From Metopolophium dirhodum (lineage: Eukaryota; Arthropoda; Insecta; Hemiptera; Aphididae): a stretch of DNA of 64,000 nt. A model generated the notes under the pieces. It saw nothing but the letters and a program-made list of their open reading frames with translations. It had not been told where the DNA came from and made no database searches. Positions 24,874 to 35,875 of this stretch are shown here, in pieces; position 1 is the stretch's first letter, and every line of letters starts with the position of its first letter. Made by a program: the position numbers and the translations under genes. The stretch lies in NCBI RefSeq assembly GCF_019925205.1, contig NC_083566.1, positions 23,002,001 to 23,066,000 on the forward strand. Direction: 5' to 3'.

Positions 24874-25405
24874 TAAAAAAAAAATAAAAAAAAAAATTTT
24901 AAAAACACACTTTTCCATAAAAACATTTAAAAAAAAATTTTAAAAATTGCACTAAAAAGACAAAAATAATTCTCTGTACTTAAAAATAATGAAAAATTTA
25001 TTGATGAAAAATTTAAAAGTGTGTGGTGCTCATACACTTGACATATATTCCCAGTCACTATCTTATAAACATGATTGAACAAAGAAGTGTATGTGAGACT
25101 TTCCTTGGCTTTTAAATTTTTCATCAGTAAATTTTTCATTATTTTGCTCTTATACTTGACATATACTGCCAGTCACTATCTTATAAACAGGATTGAACAA
25201 AGAAGTGTATGTGAGACTTAGCTCGGCTTTTAATGTTTTGTATGATGCACCACACACTTTTAAATTTTTCATCAATAAATTTTTCATTATTTTTAAGTAC
25301 AGAGAATTATTTTTGTCTTTTTAGTGCAATTTTTAAAATTTTTTTTTAAATGTTTTTATGGAAAAGTGTGTTTTTAAAATTTTTTTTTTTATTTTTTATT
25401 TTCTA
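24874..25405. mobile_element. Large foldback element with internal direct repeats
   Basis: The left arm (about 24874-25029) and right arm (about 25247-25405) are near-perfect inverted copies: AAAACACACTTTTCCATAAA, then ATTGCACTAAAAAGACAAAA, AATTCTCTGTACTTAAAAAT, and AAAGTGTGTGGTGC. Between them lie two direct repeats of about 80 bp (25031-25113 and 25150-25232; both carry CAGTCACTATCTTATAAACA and GATTGAACAAAGAAGTGTAT), separated by a third copy of the arm-end sequence (AAATTTTTCATCAGTAAATT). There is no coding potential; open frames within it are incidental. A clear target duplication was not seen because both flanks are A/T runs. Confidence 0.75.
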
Positions 25406-25935
25406 CTTTTTAGTTGAAAGTAAATATTTTTATTAAACGTTTAAGAAATATGTTATCCGGTGTTTTCGGTACCCATATCAGAATACCGGTATAATGTTAT
25501 TTGGTAATAATTACCGTTGTTACCATAGATATTATAATAATGGATAGGACACGCCTATACTTGCTTCGTAAGAGGTTGCGGTTTTTTTTGGGGAAGAGAG
25601 AAAGTTCAATATCTGCGAGAGATATTACGGCGACGTCGTGGGGACAATCCTTTTTTTTTTTTTTTGGTCCATGTCCCAAAATGACAACGGATTATTGTAT
25701 TGTCATCCAAGACCAAGGTCTATACCAATTTTCAGAATTTTTCATCTTCAAAAAGTGCCTCAAATCGAGCGCGCAAGATTTGATCACAGACAGACGTGAA
25801 ACCAAACTTAAGAAAAGTGTTAAAAAACAATATTATTTAACGTTAACTGCAGAAAATAACAATAAAAGTAATTAATAATAAATAATATTATAATAAAATA
25901 AAAAAACTAAAAGCTACAATGCATCAGGTGAAAAA
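25406..25935. other. Stretch with no supported gene
   Basis: A 124-codon plus frame (25501-25875) and an overlapping minus frame exist here, but the predicted peptides are low-complexity (runs of Ile, Phe and Lys) with no recognisable domain. Confidence 0.4.
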
Positions 25936-25940
25936 ATTTT

Positions 25941-25946
25941 TTTATT
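25941..25946 (-). terminator. Possible poly(A) signal for the acidic-tail exon
   Basis: Minus-strand AATAAA about 280 nt after the stop codon at 26226, on the same strand. Confidence 0.25.
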
Positions 25947-26225
25947 TAGAATATATTTCAACGAAATTTAAACATTATCACAAATTAAAAATAATATTAC
26001 AAAGCATATAAAATATCAAACATATTCTCAGAACAACAATATAGATTTCTGCATGATATATAAAATTATAAAGTTAAAAACAAATAATAAACAAGAAATA
26101 TGTTGATGTAACATAAAAATTGTAATTATAATTTCTTTGATATTATTAACATTTAAAAATTGAATATTCATCGGTAATAAAACTGTGGATACCTCCCATA
26201 TTGAAAAAAATTACTATAATATAAT

Positions 26226-26440
26226 TTAAATCAAATTGTCGGCAGTAATTTCTTCTTCTTCTTCTTCTTCATCATCATCATCACAATAATATCGTTCATC
26301 GCACCATTTATGCCATTCTACTGTTGACGGGTTACTGAAAATGTTTTCCAATCGATAGTCTGAAACTTCCTTCAATGTTGACATGTATGACTTTAATTTT
26401 CTATTAGGAATATAATTTACCAACGGTGATAACATCCTGG
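26226..26440 (-). CDS. Candidate terminal exon with acidic C-terminal tail (product unknown)
   Basis: A minus-strand frame begins right after a plausible acceptor (ATTAAAATTCCAG|GATG) and runs 69 codons from ATG (26435) to TAA (26228-26226). The peptide has a mixed, protein-like composition: KLKSYMSTLKEVSDYRLENI, then WHKWCDERYYC, and it ends in a run of Asp and Glu encoded by (GAT)n(GAA)n. Stops lie immediately upstream in frame, so it is either the last exon of a spliced gene or a very small gene. An AATAAA on the same strand at 25946-25941 is a suitable poly(A) signal about 280 nt downstream. A GTAAGT donor lies at 26592-26587, but no open frame reaches it, so no upstream exon could be assigned. 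The family is not recognised. Confidence 0.35.
26251..26283. repeat. (TTC)n(ATC)n trinucleotide microsatellite
   Basis: About seven TTC units followed by about four ATC units on the plus strand. On the minus strand it encodes the Asp/Glu run of the candidate terminal exon, so length changes would stay in frame. Confidence 0.85.
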
Positions 26441-26592
26441 AATTTTAATATTAATTATTTTTTTTTAGTTATCTGCATTGATTAGTGTTTACATTAATTA
26501 TTATATACTATTTGTTCATTTTGGATTGAATTTTAATCAGTAAAATTGAACAAACAAAAATATTAACGACTTTGGTGGCAATGCAGTACTTA

Positions 26593-27461
26593 CATAAGAA
26601 GTTTATTTGATCACAATAATATTATATGGAACATTACACATGTATAAAGTTCACACCATGTGTTACCCAGCTTGTAAACAATTGTACCCATAACAATATT
26701 ACAATATCTGGATGATAAGGCATATTATCTAATAAACCATAGGTCCCAATCTACATAAATAATACGTTTGACCAAGATATAATCTTATATACAAATTTAT
26801 ATAGTTGCCTGAACCGAGAAAAAGTCAAAACTAAAAAATAAATAAATAAACAAAATCAGTGAACACGCGTAATATAATTCGTACGTAACATAAATAATGT
26901 ATTTTAATGACGTAAAAAATTGATTTGTGTATTTTCACGAAAAAAAAGCCGTTAAAGCATCTATACGAATACAAGCACAATGAACTCAATGAATTGTCCA
27001 CTATAATATGAATTCAGCGTGCCATAAAAGTGAGTTAGGTATACTGAATAATTTAATAAGTAAATATTATTATTATTATTAATTCTCTTATGAACTTATA
27101 GTTGTTCGAATTGATTTATAAAAAAAAAAAAAATACTTAAATTTTTTTAGACGAAAGTGTTTTATAATTGTATATTGTGTGTACCTTTTAATCATATGGC
27201 ATCAAACGATAAATATTTAATCCATTGTAAAAAAATATTGCTGAAAAATATAAATCACAATTTCACAAAAAATTAATACCTATTGAAAACAGAATGACGT
27301 ATTTTTGGGTTTCAATTGATTATAAATACCCATTTTTGAAGTGATGAGTATTATAGTGCATTTATGAAAATATTTAGCTATATATATTAGCTATATCAAA
27401 AATTTATATTGTTCATGAAAAAATGTTTCATAAATCATAATTCGTGGGTAACTAATAACTA
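26593..27461. other. AT-rich stretch, nothing recognised
   Basis: A GTAAGT on the minus strand (26592-26587) is the only splice-like signal. No exon attaches to it. Confidence 0.4.
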
Positions 27462-27568
27462 TTTTTTTTATTGAGCTAAAGTCCGGAAACTATGGCCATT
27501 AGCTGCTTTTTCTTTGTAGGGGGGAGGGAATGATTGGAACGGTTGGTTGAAACACGTTTGTATGTGTA
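27462..27568 (-). mobile_element. tRNA-SINE 3'-body fragment
   Basis: The minus strand reads CACGTTTCAACC-like sequence, then TCCCTCCCCCCTAC, CAGCTAATGGCCATAGTT, and an AATAAAAAAAATAG tail. This is the long-body version of the SINE also seen at 61698-61893. The tRNA head is absent (5'-truncated). Confidence 0.65.
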
Positions 27569-28314
27569 GCTACACTCAAAGCGCATTTATGCAGTTGAGT
27601 GTACGGACCACATCACATCAAGTCACAGAATACTCAGTAACTTTATTGAGATAATTTTGAAAATGATGTTTACTATAATAAAATTACGGTAAACCAGTTA
27701 ATTGTGTGTACTCGTTGTTTCGAAAAGTTTTTTTTATTTAATTTGATCTCATTTCACAAGAACCGTTTCAAAAAAAAATTTTTTATCGTTATGTTTTAGT
27801 TTTAAATTTTTTGAACGACAACATATTATTTTTAATTTTATACTCCAAAGCAGAATATTTTTTGATACAGAAAAGTTGAATTTCAAACGAATAGTTAATT
27901 ATCTATCATATAACTCTATAAATATTTAGAGTTTAGATGAGCGGAGTAGAAATGCATCCCAAAAAATGTTGGTAAACTCTTTCGCAAATCTGAACTTAAA
28001 TACTTATTACTTATAAGTCATAACTAACAAACTACACTTTTAAAACTAAATTCCTATGTATCGAAGTACTTTGAAAAATATCCTACTTCGGAGTATGAAA
28101 TTAAAAATGTACATTGTCATCCAATAAGCAAATAAATCTTAAAAAATGATAATAATAAAACAATTTACGAGCATAATTATAATATATAGTACATTATTGC
28201 ACATAGGTAACCTACCTATAGTACATTATATACTACAATACTACAGTACATAATATTATATTGTTTTAATCTATATACATAATATAAGATATATACCTAT
28301 ATAAATAATTATAT
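27569..28314. other. AT-rich stretch, nothing recognised
   Basis: Low-complexity AT-rich DNA between the SINE fragment and the 3' end of the secreted-protein gene. Confidence 0.5.
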
Positions 28315-28320
28315 TTTATT
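28315..28320 (-). terminator. Alternative distal poly(A) signal AATAAA
   Basis: This is the next AATAAA on the minus strand, about 415 nt beyond the stop of the secreted-protein gene. A transcript ending here would carry the 86-codon frame at 28675-28415 in its 3' region. Confidence 0.3.
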
Positions 28321-28414
28321 TAAAATATGTCGGAAATACCACTTAATAAAATAAATCTATAAATTATGATATTATATATTCAAATTGTCTATTTATGATT
28401 AAACTCTTTTCGAT

Positions 28415-28675
28415 TCAACGGTCCGATGACGTATTTTTTCTTTTTATATCTGAGTAAGTCACGGACAAAGTATACAATTTTGAATTGGGGATAGATATTG
28501 TACACTCATCTATTGTCCTATCGAATGGATCCATTTCAACATTTTGTTCCCCGTCAAGAGCCAAATAAATAATAAGCCCCAAAAATCGCGGTTGTCGTTT
28601 ATGCGATGTAAAATGTAAACGGAGACCTATTTGACGTGGGGGCAAAGTCATCGGCAATATTTTTAATTTTGTCAT
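28415..28675 (-). CDS. Unrecognised 86-codon open frame just downstream of the secreted-protein gene
   Basis: This frame starts 56 nt after the stop of the upstream gene, on the same strand and in a different frame. It begins MTKLKILPMTLPPRQIGLRL and contains a polar middle with a DPFDRTIDECT stretch and a basic C-terminus. I do not recognise it. Composition is intermediate between the GC-rich gene and the AT-rich flank. No signal peptide or membrane helix stands out. It could be a short second reading frame of the same transcript, a decayed exon, or chance; frames of this length are expected by chance in 64 kb of AT-rich DNA. Confidence 0.2.
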   Translation of the reverse strand: MTKLKILPMTLPPRQIGLRLHFTSHKRQPRFLGLIIYLALDGEQNVEMDPFDRTIDECTISIPNSKLYTLSVTYSDIKRKNTSSDR

Positions 28676-28727
28676 CGCAACGTCGGGACGCGATGAATTA
28701 CGACATTTTACGAAATTTGTGTTGACG

Positions 28728-28733
28728 TTTATT
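28728..28733 (-). terminator. Poly(A) signal AATAAA overlapping the stop codon
   Basis: The minus-strand sequence around the stop reads TGG TAATAAA, so a canonical AATAAA starts inside the TAA stop of exon 2. If used, the 3' UTR would be only about 20-30 nt. Confidence 0.4.
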
Positions 28734-29506
28734 ACCAGTTCGCCAACATGGATTGGAGACTCGGCGGTCTAGTGCCGGACACGTGGCAGGCCGTCCTCTC
28801 CGCGCACTTGGCCGATTGCACAAAGGCCACGAACTTCAACAAATTTCCGGCCGCGCCCAGCGTGTCCAAGCCGGCTGCAGTGCTCCTCCTGAGTGCCGGA
28901 TCGGCGACGCTGTCGTTACGCAACTGGATCGCGGTACTAGCCAATTCGGTCATGGTGGGCGGGGGAACGGTCATCGCGGGGTTCAGCTGCATCATGGCCG
29001 CGTTCCTGAGCCACGTCAGCAGGTTGGGCAAGAAGGGCAGCAGGAACAGCTTGAGCAGTTTGCCCATTATGGTGAACTTGGCGAACAGGAACCCTTTTAG
29101 CACCACCAACAGCTTTAACTTGACCCACAAGAAGGCGAGGAACTTGATCACCGTGAGCACCTTGAGCTTGGCCAAACCTATCTTGACCATGGCCAGCAAG
29201 GTCAACTTGTGCACGTCGATGGACATCTTGTGGCCGGGTTGCCGTACCTCGGCCACGACGGTCGCCGGTCGCGAAGATTGCGTCGGCGGGTCGCTGTACC
29301 AACCGACGTAACCGTCACCGGCGCCAACGCCACCATTGGGGTTTTTCAAGGATTCCGGTTCGTAATTGGCGCTTGCGGTACCGTAGTCCACGTTGTGGTC
29401 GTAAACATTGTATCCACCAGCCACGTTACTGCTGCCGTCCGCCGTCACGTCCGTTTCCATCATCACTGGTCCGTACTTTTTCAATTGCCTGTGACTGGGG
29501 TAGTAC
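28732..29506 (-). CDS. Exon 2 (terminal) of the same gene: Lys/Leu-rich hydrophobic block and C-terminal cysteine pair
   Basis: The acceptor TCTCACAG|G at 29510-29507 completes the Arg codon begun in exon 1 (AG|G), so the frame runs through to TAA at 28734-28732. The exon adds about 258 residues: a basic, Tyr/Gly-rich stretch (KKYGP; YNVYDHNVDYG), then about 70 residues near positions 262-330 in which Lys recurs within Leu/Val/Phe-rich sequence (LAKLKVLTVIKFLAFLWVKL), a PFLPNLL turn, and a C-terminal tail with two cysteines spaced C-x5-C (about residues 396 and 402). The amphipathic or membrane-embedded Lys/Leu block after a signal peptide recalls insect Osiris (DUF1676) and other cuticle-associated secreted proteins. 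I cannot align it to DUF1676, so the family is a suggestion only. Base composition is about 60% GC against a very AT-rich background, which explains the long open frames on the opposite strand. Confidence 0.85.
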
Positions 29507-31855
29507 CTGTGAGACACAACAACCGATCAAACACCATATAAACCTGTAGTTAGTAGGAATTAAAGTGGGTGGGGTGGGGGGCGCAGGAAGATTGAGTCCC
29601 ACTACCATTGATTTTACTTAAAAAGGGTCCAATTTAACTAATTAATTCTTCAAAAGGTATACGCTGGTGCGACGAGGCCTATAGTTTGATTAAAATAATT
29701 TCTCCCCCGTTAAAATAACAATAAAGTTCTTTTCAAAAATTTAACATTTTAGATTTATCAGTTTATATTTTATTAAGACGTATAGTATATTTTGTATATA
29801 AGTTTTTTGTTTGATATAATGTATTAAAATATTAAAGAAAATATAATTATTTATTCAATTAAATTGATACTGTTGATAATGCAAGCCACCTATTTTCAGA
29901 GTGAATCAAGGAAAAACATTTTTGGTTCCTCAAATGAATAACCTATTCCATATTGATGGTTTACTGTACGATTTGTTTCCATGCAACGGTAAAGATAAAA
30001 TATGAATCTCTGTTGTATATAGGTACCTACTCTTCACCCGCGGGAAGTCGCAGATACCATATTATTTCTATGCCTATAAAATGTGTAATGGGCTATTTAG
30101 CGGCACAACTTATACGCAGATAAAATAAATTATGTAAATTGCATAAAATACTTCGTGTTTCAATATCATTAATCTATTTTCACTATGCACACCACTACAA
30201 ATAATTTTTAGATTACGTTTTAGTAGATTTCCGTGTTTTTAAAGTATGTAGCATATTATACAATTATACATAATATCATATTAATAATGTGTGAAAATAA
30301 AATAATTGAAAAACCAAAGTCAATGACTTATTATTGTTGCGCTTTTCTTGATCCGCTTACATTATATAATATGCCTTAGACGCAACGCGTATTTATAAAA
30401 AGTTAGATACGTACAAAAACATTTATTAAATCATTTTGTCAGCGTTATTGTAGAATAGATTGTCGAATTAACTGAAACCAAGGGTTTTCTTCGTCCCTAC
30501 ATATTTCCATAATTTATATAATCACTGTTTTCGATGTCATGATTTATAATTACACAATTGTTAAATTCAACACATTAAAACTTATTCTCGTTAGTCTGAA
30601 TAATAATAAATTATTATTTCAAAAATTAACGTTAATTGTGAATTATTATTATTATTATACTTGATTTAACACATTAGATTTTTTTAGATTTTTTTTTTAA
30701 ATAACTTTAATTGTACATTAATATTATTATTTTTTACTGTGTAATATTATATTATTAATTTGTATTGTAAGTTGAACAATAATTATTCGTTTTATTAATC
30801 AAAAATTGCGTAGCTACATCGACAATAAATTAGCTACCTTGTTGTGACAATATTTATTTACTACGATATTATAAAATACTTGAAATAATCATAATAATAT
30901 GGGTATTTATTATTTATCTATGTATGAATGTGCTACTTGTACTGATTTTGAATACAGCATCATAATAATATTATAATACACGAACTAAAAATGAATAAAC
31001 TGAATATGCGCATTGACGAAATGAGGAATAGGTAAACACTATAATGTATAATATTATATCGCTCTCTTTTGATAATTAATTATTGTGTTGTTAAAACAAT
31101 ATTTTCTCCAGCCTTATTACAACACAAGCTTTCAAACACTGTATATTATACATTATACATAACCCGTTTCTTAAACAGACTGTTATTTTACGCTTAACTC
31201 AACAATATAATAATATATTACTATTACGTCATTATATCATTGTAAATCGTATAGGCACCTCTCATATTATATAATAAGGTATAAGTTTATTTATACCTAC
31301 AAAAAAAAAAATCAAGAGTTTATCAATATCGTACCCATATACAATGATTGGTGCAGGACTGTGCGTGATTCGACATCGGAGACAAATTATTTAAAATATA
31401 ATTTATTTAATTTATTCTGTTAAAGATTCAAGTTATTATTAGCTTGATTTTCAGGTTTTTTTGAAATTTTATTTAATTTATATATTTGTATTGTAACGGT
31501 AACAAAATCTTATTTTAATATTTCTAAAAATGTAATTATATTCATTAATTTCTGAAAAAAAAAACTGACCATCACATAACCTATCATAAATGTTGATGAG
31601 TTCAAATAAGTTTTAAAATGGGTTCCATATATTATTATATGGCAAATCGAATATAATTTTCGTACCTAACATAAGAACGATTTACGTCTGCTATGATAAT
31701 ATGGTTCCAAACAGTCGTACCGGGATCGTTTTATGTGTGGTTCATTATTATAATTATAATACGACCGAAGAGAGGATGACATAGGGGGAGGGGGTAATTT
31801 CTAATAAAACAGTAAAATACATAAATTATTAGCATCGGATTAGTTGTGTACGCAC
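29507..31855 (-). other. Intron of the secreted-protein gene (2,349 bp)
   Basis: It is bounded by GTGCGT at the donor and TCTCACAG at the acceptor, and removing it preserves the frame (AAC AG|G TAC). The interior is AT-rich with (AAT)n and (TTA)n stretches. I see no coding exon and no clear transposon in it. Confidence 0.8.
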
Positions 31856-32341
31856 CTGTTCCATTTTGCCGCCGAGTACTCCGAACGTTGGTCTTCCGGG
31901 TCTGTGGTTTCTTGTTGAATGTTCGTGTCGCCGTTGTACAGATGATGCAGGTAAGGCGGGTGCAGGTGGTTGCTGACGTACCGGCTCCGAGCGACGAACG
32001 GCGGCGAATCTGTCGTTAGCGCCGGATAGACGTCGACCTTCGCGGTGACCGGCGGCGAACCGTCGTCGGAAGTCTGCTGCAGTGACGATAGCGTTTGGTA
32101 CTCGTCCGACGACCACTTCTGGCCGGTGGTCTTGAGCCCAGCCGACAATAGGTCAAGTCCCTGGGCGTCGATTTTCAGCTCTCGCATGTCCCTGGGAGTT
32201 CGGTGGTCGGCCCGTGCGCCGTGGCCCGTGCTTGTTCCGGGCTCATGACCGGCTGGAAAAAACGATTGCACCGCAACCGGCCAACAGCCAGAACGCTAGC
32301 GAAATGGTCGCGGCCGTCATGGCGCGAGATCGGTCGTCCAT
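31856..32341 (-). CDS. Exon 1 of a secreted/membrane-associated hydrophobic protein (Osiris-like?), with a 1-nt frame break
   Basis: The first ATG, at 32341, opens MDDRSRAMTAATISLAFWLL, a short polar N-terminus followed by a hydrophobic core: a convincing signal peptide, with a second Met at residue 8. That frame stops at TGA (32245-32243). The frame that continues to the splice donor is one base away, and the two would join if the six-T run (32262-32257) had five. The downstream part is polar and acidic (MRELKIDAQGLDLLSAGL onward) and GC-rich at third codon positions, unlike the surrounding DNA. The exon ends at the donor AACAG|GTGCGT (last base 31856), in phase 2. Joined to exon 2 the predicted protein is about 419 residues. 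The indel may be an assembly error, a null allele, or a sign that the true start lies in another upstream exon. TTTTTTCCAG just before 32252 would serve as a splice acceptor in the right frame. Confidence 0.75.
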
Positions 32342-32402
32342 TTGTTGTTGTTTTTATAGATCTCTACGACCGTCGCTAAAGATGTAATCGTTCTTGTGTG
32401 TG

Positions 32403-32435
32403 CGTGTACTGTTAGTGGATACTATTGTTTATAAA
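32403..32435 (-). promoter_or_regulatory. Candidate core promoter of the secreted-protein gene
   Basis: On the minus strand a TATAAA box (32433-32428) lies about 90 bases upstream of the first ATG at 32341. A weak initiator-like CTAACAGTA follows about 20-25 bases later. The position fits a short 5' leader. A second TATAAAA, 11-17 bases before the ATG, is too close to be the promoter for that start. There is no experimental support. Confidence 0.3.
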
Positions 32436-32439
32436 ACTC

Positions 32440-35400
32440 ACTTGTACCCGTTCAACAGAGATCGTACTAACAGAGATCGTGATGGCTTTGACCAATAGAC
32501 ACAATATTTTTTAAATATAATTAAGGACGAAAGCGCACAGAATCAATATATCACTATAGAAGTCAGTATAGTGGTCGTGGCCCAATCGCGACTCACTGTA
32601 CTCTGAGTCGTTTGAACTAGGTCTGGACTTGGTCACATCTAAAGATTGTTTCCAACTAAAAAAATTAAGAGCACTGACCGAGAGGGGGAGTAAAAAATAA
32701 TTTATATTAATTTAAAAATCTAGAACAATATCGTATTTTTATTATGAACTTTCTTTCACAGTACCAAAATTATACCGTTTAACCATATTATGGGGAAAAG
32801 TAAATTTTTTTTTCTTGAAAATTAAGAGTCATGTATGCAGGTTGAACCACATAAACGCCTATTACCAAACTAAACTGATATAGAGAAAAAAAATCATTGA
32901 ACAATTTGTAGAATTATTAACGAACATATTTTACTGTAAGAATGAAATTGTTTAAATATCATATATTATTATATGGCGTGCTGAATCCATTTCTCAACTA
33001 TAGAGATCGGGTGTGTAGCTTATATAGCATTTTATATTCTTTTAAAATTTTATGAATTATGATTTTAATTTTTATAATATTTGTATATTTTTTTAATTTA
33101 CGAACGATAGGTTTAATATAATATGTTAATGGGATCGCAGCACACGTATTTTCCATACGTTATAGACCAATAAGCGGTGGTAAATTACACATACTTCGGA
33201 ATGTCTGGTTTTAATTTTTATACATATTATATAATATGAACTCTTTGAAAAAATATCCAAGCTTTTTAGGAAGTATATTTTCAAATTGAATTTTAAAGGT
33301 CCTTAAAATAAAGATTTTTTATCAAATATCCTATGAAATAATTGCATTACATTTGTATTTATTTATTTTGGGAACATCTGATTTTAAATCAAAATAGTGA
33401 TTCCTAATGAACATAGTCTAGAAGCATATAAGTTATAAATTCAACCATTTTTTTCGAAATTACAATCGAACTTCAGGAAGTATGTTTAATTTACTACCGC
33501 TTTTAGTAGTTTTTATAGCTATACAAACAAGAATATATTAAATTCCATTTTTCACGATTTTTTGACATTGCGTGCGCGTGCGAGAGTTACATCCGGTGGG
33601 ATTACAGCAATTTTCGGAAATACACACTGTTCATTTACTACTCACACATAGACATAACCCAAATGTACATGCCATGTGAATTGCCTAAATATTTCTCATA
33701 AAAGCATGATACTCTAGAGCCCCCTTAATAAAATATGATTAATGCAAGTATCAAAATGTCCCACTTGAGGTGTGCTACTCGCTACTCATAAAATCTATAA
33801 TCACATTAATTAGATGTATGAGGGGAAGTCTAAAAAATATTCGTGGAGTATTATAATATACTATTGATCTACAACAGTCTACAACACACATATTATATTA
33901 TTATAAATTATATCCAAGATAAATGCTAGATATCTTCATAGAATACCTACACATTTTTTACTATAATTATTGGCAACTGCAAAGATATTTATTAGATGTC
34001 AATTAATAGTATAAGATTTATGACCATCAACGAATATACTGCAAAGGTATACATTTTATTGATCCGACATTATATTAATTTAACTTAATAGATATTTAAT
34101 TTTATAAATTAAATATAATTAGATAACATTAAAAATATATAGGTATATATTTAGATTTTGGTAAATTTTATTGAGTGATTGATTAACATAACATATATTA
34201 TATAATATCCATTATAAATCAATACATATAATAGGTACATGCTTACATAATAATATTTAAAAACGTATAAAATAAAACACTAACATAAGCTTTTGCAATA
34301 AAATGTATTAAAAAATAAAAATAATCAATTTAATATTCGTGTTTAAGCTATTGTATAATATACATTAGGGCACCACTTATTTTGACGATTTTACGATAAA
34401 ATTTGATTCAATAAATTATAATTGGCTGCTTCTATAAGGTTTTCAATAGGTACATTTTATTCATAAATACTAATATTAAAGTTTAAAAAAAACAAACGAG
34501 GTAGATACTAAGCAATAATGCTGAATTTTTCTTATTAATTATTACTTATTTAGGAGTGGTTTAAGAACAACGGGAAGAAAAAAAATGCTTTATAATATAC
34601 TTGTAGCTTGAGACATAATTTAAGGTAAGAAAACTTTTTATCCAAAACCAAACAATCACAGTTATGATATTAATTACATTTAATTACCCTAATTGTAGCT
34701 ATTAGAATATTGGATAGGTATTGAATTAGTATTAAAGTAGCTCTTTAATCGGTTCTTATATAATATAGATACGTCCAGTCATATAACGTGTATTCCATCA
34801 TGCGAAGCTTTCATTATAACTCATTGTATTTAATTATCTACTTAGCAACATGTTGTAACTTTAAACATTCAGATTTAAATTTAAATTAATTAATCGAATA
34901 CCTCGGTATTTCACATAAATTTGAACTTTTATGACTATAACAAATATCAGACATGATAAACATCTGATGATATTAATATGACGACTACATTTTTATAAAT
35001 TTTGTATAAAATGTATGTTAAAATGTTCAAAATATAATACAATTACCTCGTTAGACTTTTAAAACATATTACGATCACGAGTTTTTAATATAGGTAATAA
35101 AAAAAATTTCATGTGAAATACATTTGTTTTTTAAATAATTTAATAAAAGTTTTTTTAGAAAATTTAATACAGATCCAAATTTATTTTTATGGAATTTGAT
35201 AATACCCGGGGAAGCCTATAAAATGGAATATCGTATCGGTCAAGATCCATGTTGAAGAAACTGTTGTACATAATTAATTTTGACGAAGGTCAGTTTCAAA
35301 ACTTGCGGGGTTCTGAAGTCTGGAATACTTACTGTAATATAGCGATTTGTGGTCGTGGTCAGTCATTTATGTATGCATAATATACTTGCGTTACTAGATG

Positions 35401-35875
35401 AAACCGTAATATTTTATTTAATTGCTCCTGCGAATAAAATAATTATAATATATTTTCTGGAAACTAAAACATCAACATTTTTTTCAGTTCATAAAAAAAA
35501 GATCTGTTTATTTATTTATTATGTTTGTAGTTATCTTATTGAGGTCCTTATATCTACACAGTGTATCTTCTCACTGTAGATAAATACCGCGTCCCGTGTA
35601 GATTAGCTACTTCGTGACCATATAGTGACACAGTCCGCTGAAGTGGATATGATTTCGGGAGACGTATAATATAAGTTATAACATACACCCGGTGCACTTA
35701 AGCGGGTGGTCATGCTAGAATACTCATACATATACATGTATATACTTCTATATGTACGATATATTATATACCAACACAAACTGATCGATTCGTATATTAT
35801 GAAGGTACTTGCATTGGAGGAACTTCCCGGAAATCTGAAGTTCATAATATTATACTGAACAAGGTTACTGAAGGT
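32440..35875. other. Gene-poor AT-rich upstream flank
   Basis: This lies upstream of the secreted-protein gene. The first 200 bp (32440-32640) are GC-richer, with a repeated CAGAGATCGT (about 32455 and 32470), and may hold regulatory sites. The rest shows no gene or transposon ends. Confidence 0.45.

Noticed and set aside
25501..25875. 124-codon plus-strand frame and the opposing 60-codon frame
   Set aside because: Low-complexity runs, no recognisable domain, no splice or promoter context.
28748..29541. Long plus-strand open frames (187, 115 and 110 codons) opposite exon 2
   Set aside because: Antisense shadows of a GC-rich coding exon. The minus frame has consistent splicing, domain-like composition and a proper stop.
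31829..32248. Alternative frames of 95 (minus) and 67 (plus) codons over exon 1
   Set aside because: They overlap the frame that splices in phase into exon 2 and show no domain.
32352..32358. TATAAAA as TATA box of the secreted-protein gene
   Set aside because: It lies only 11-17 bases upstream of the ATG at 32341, too close for a transcription start between them; the box at 32428-32433 fits better.
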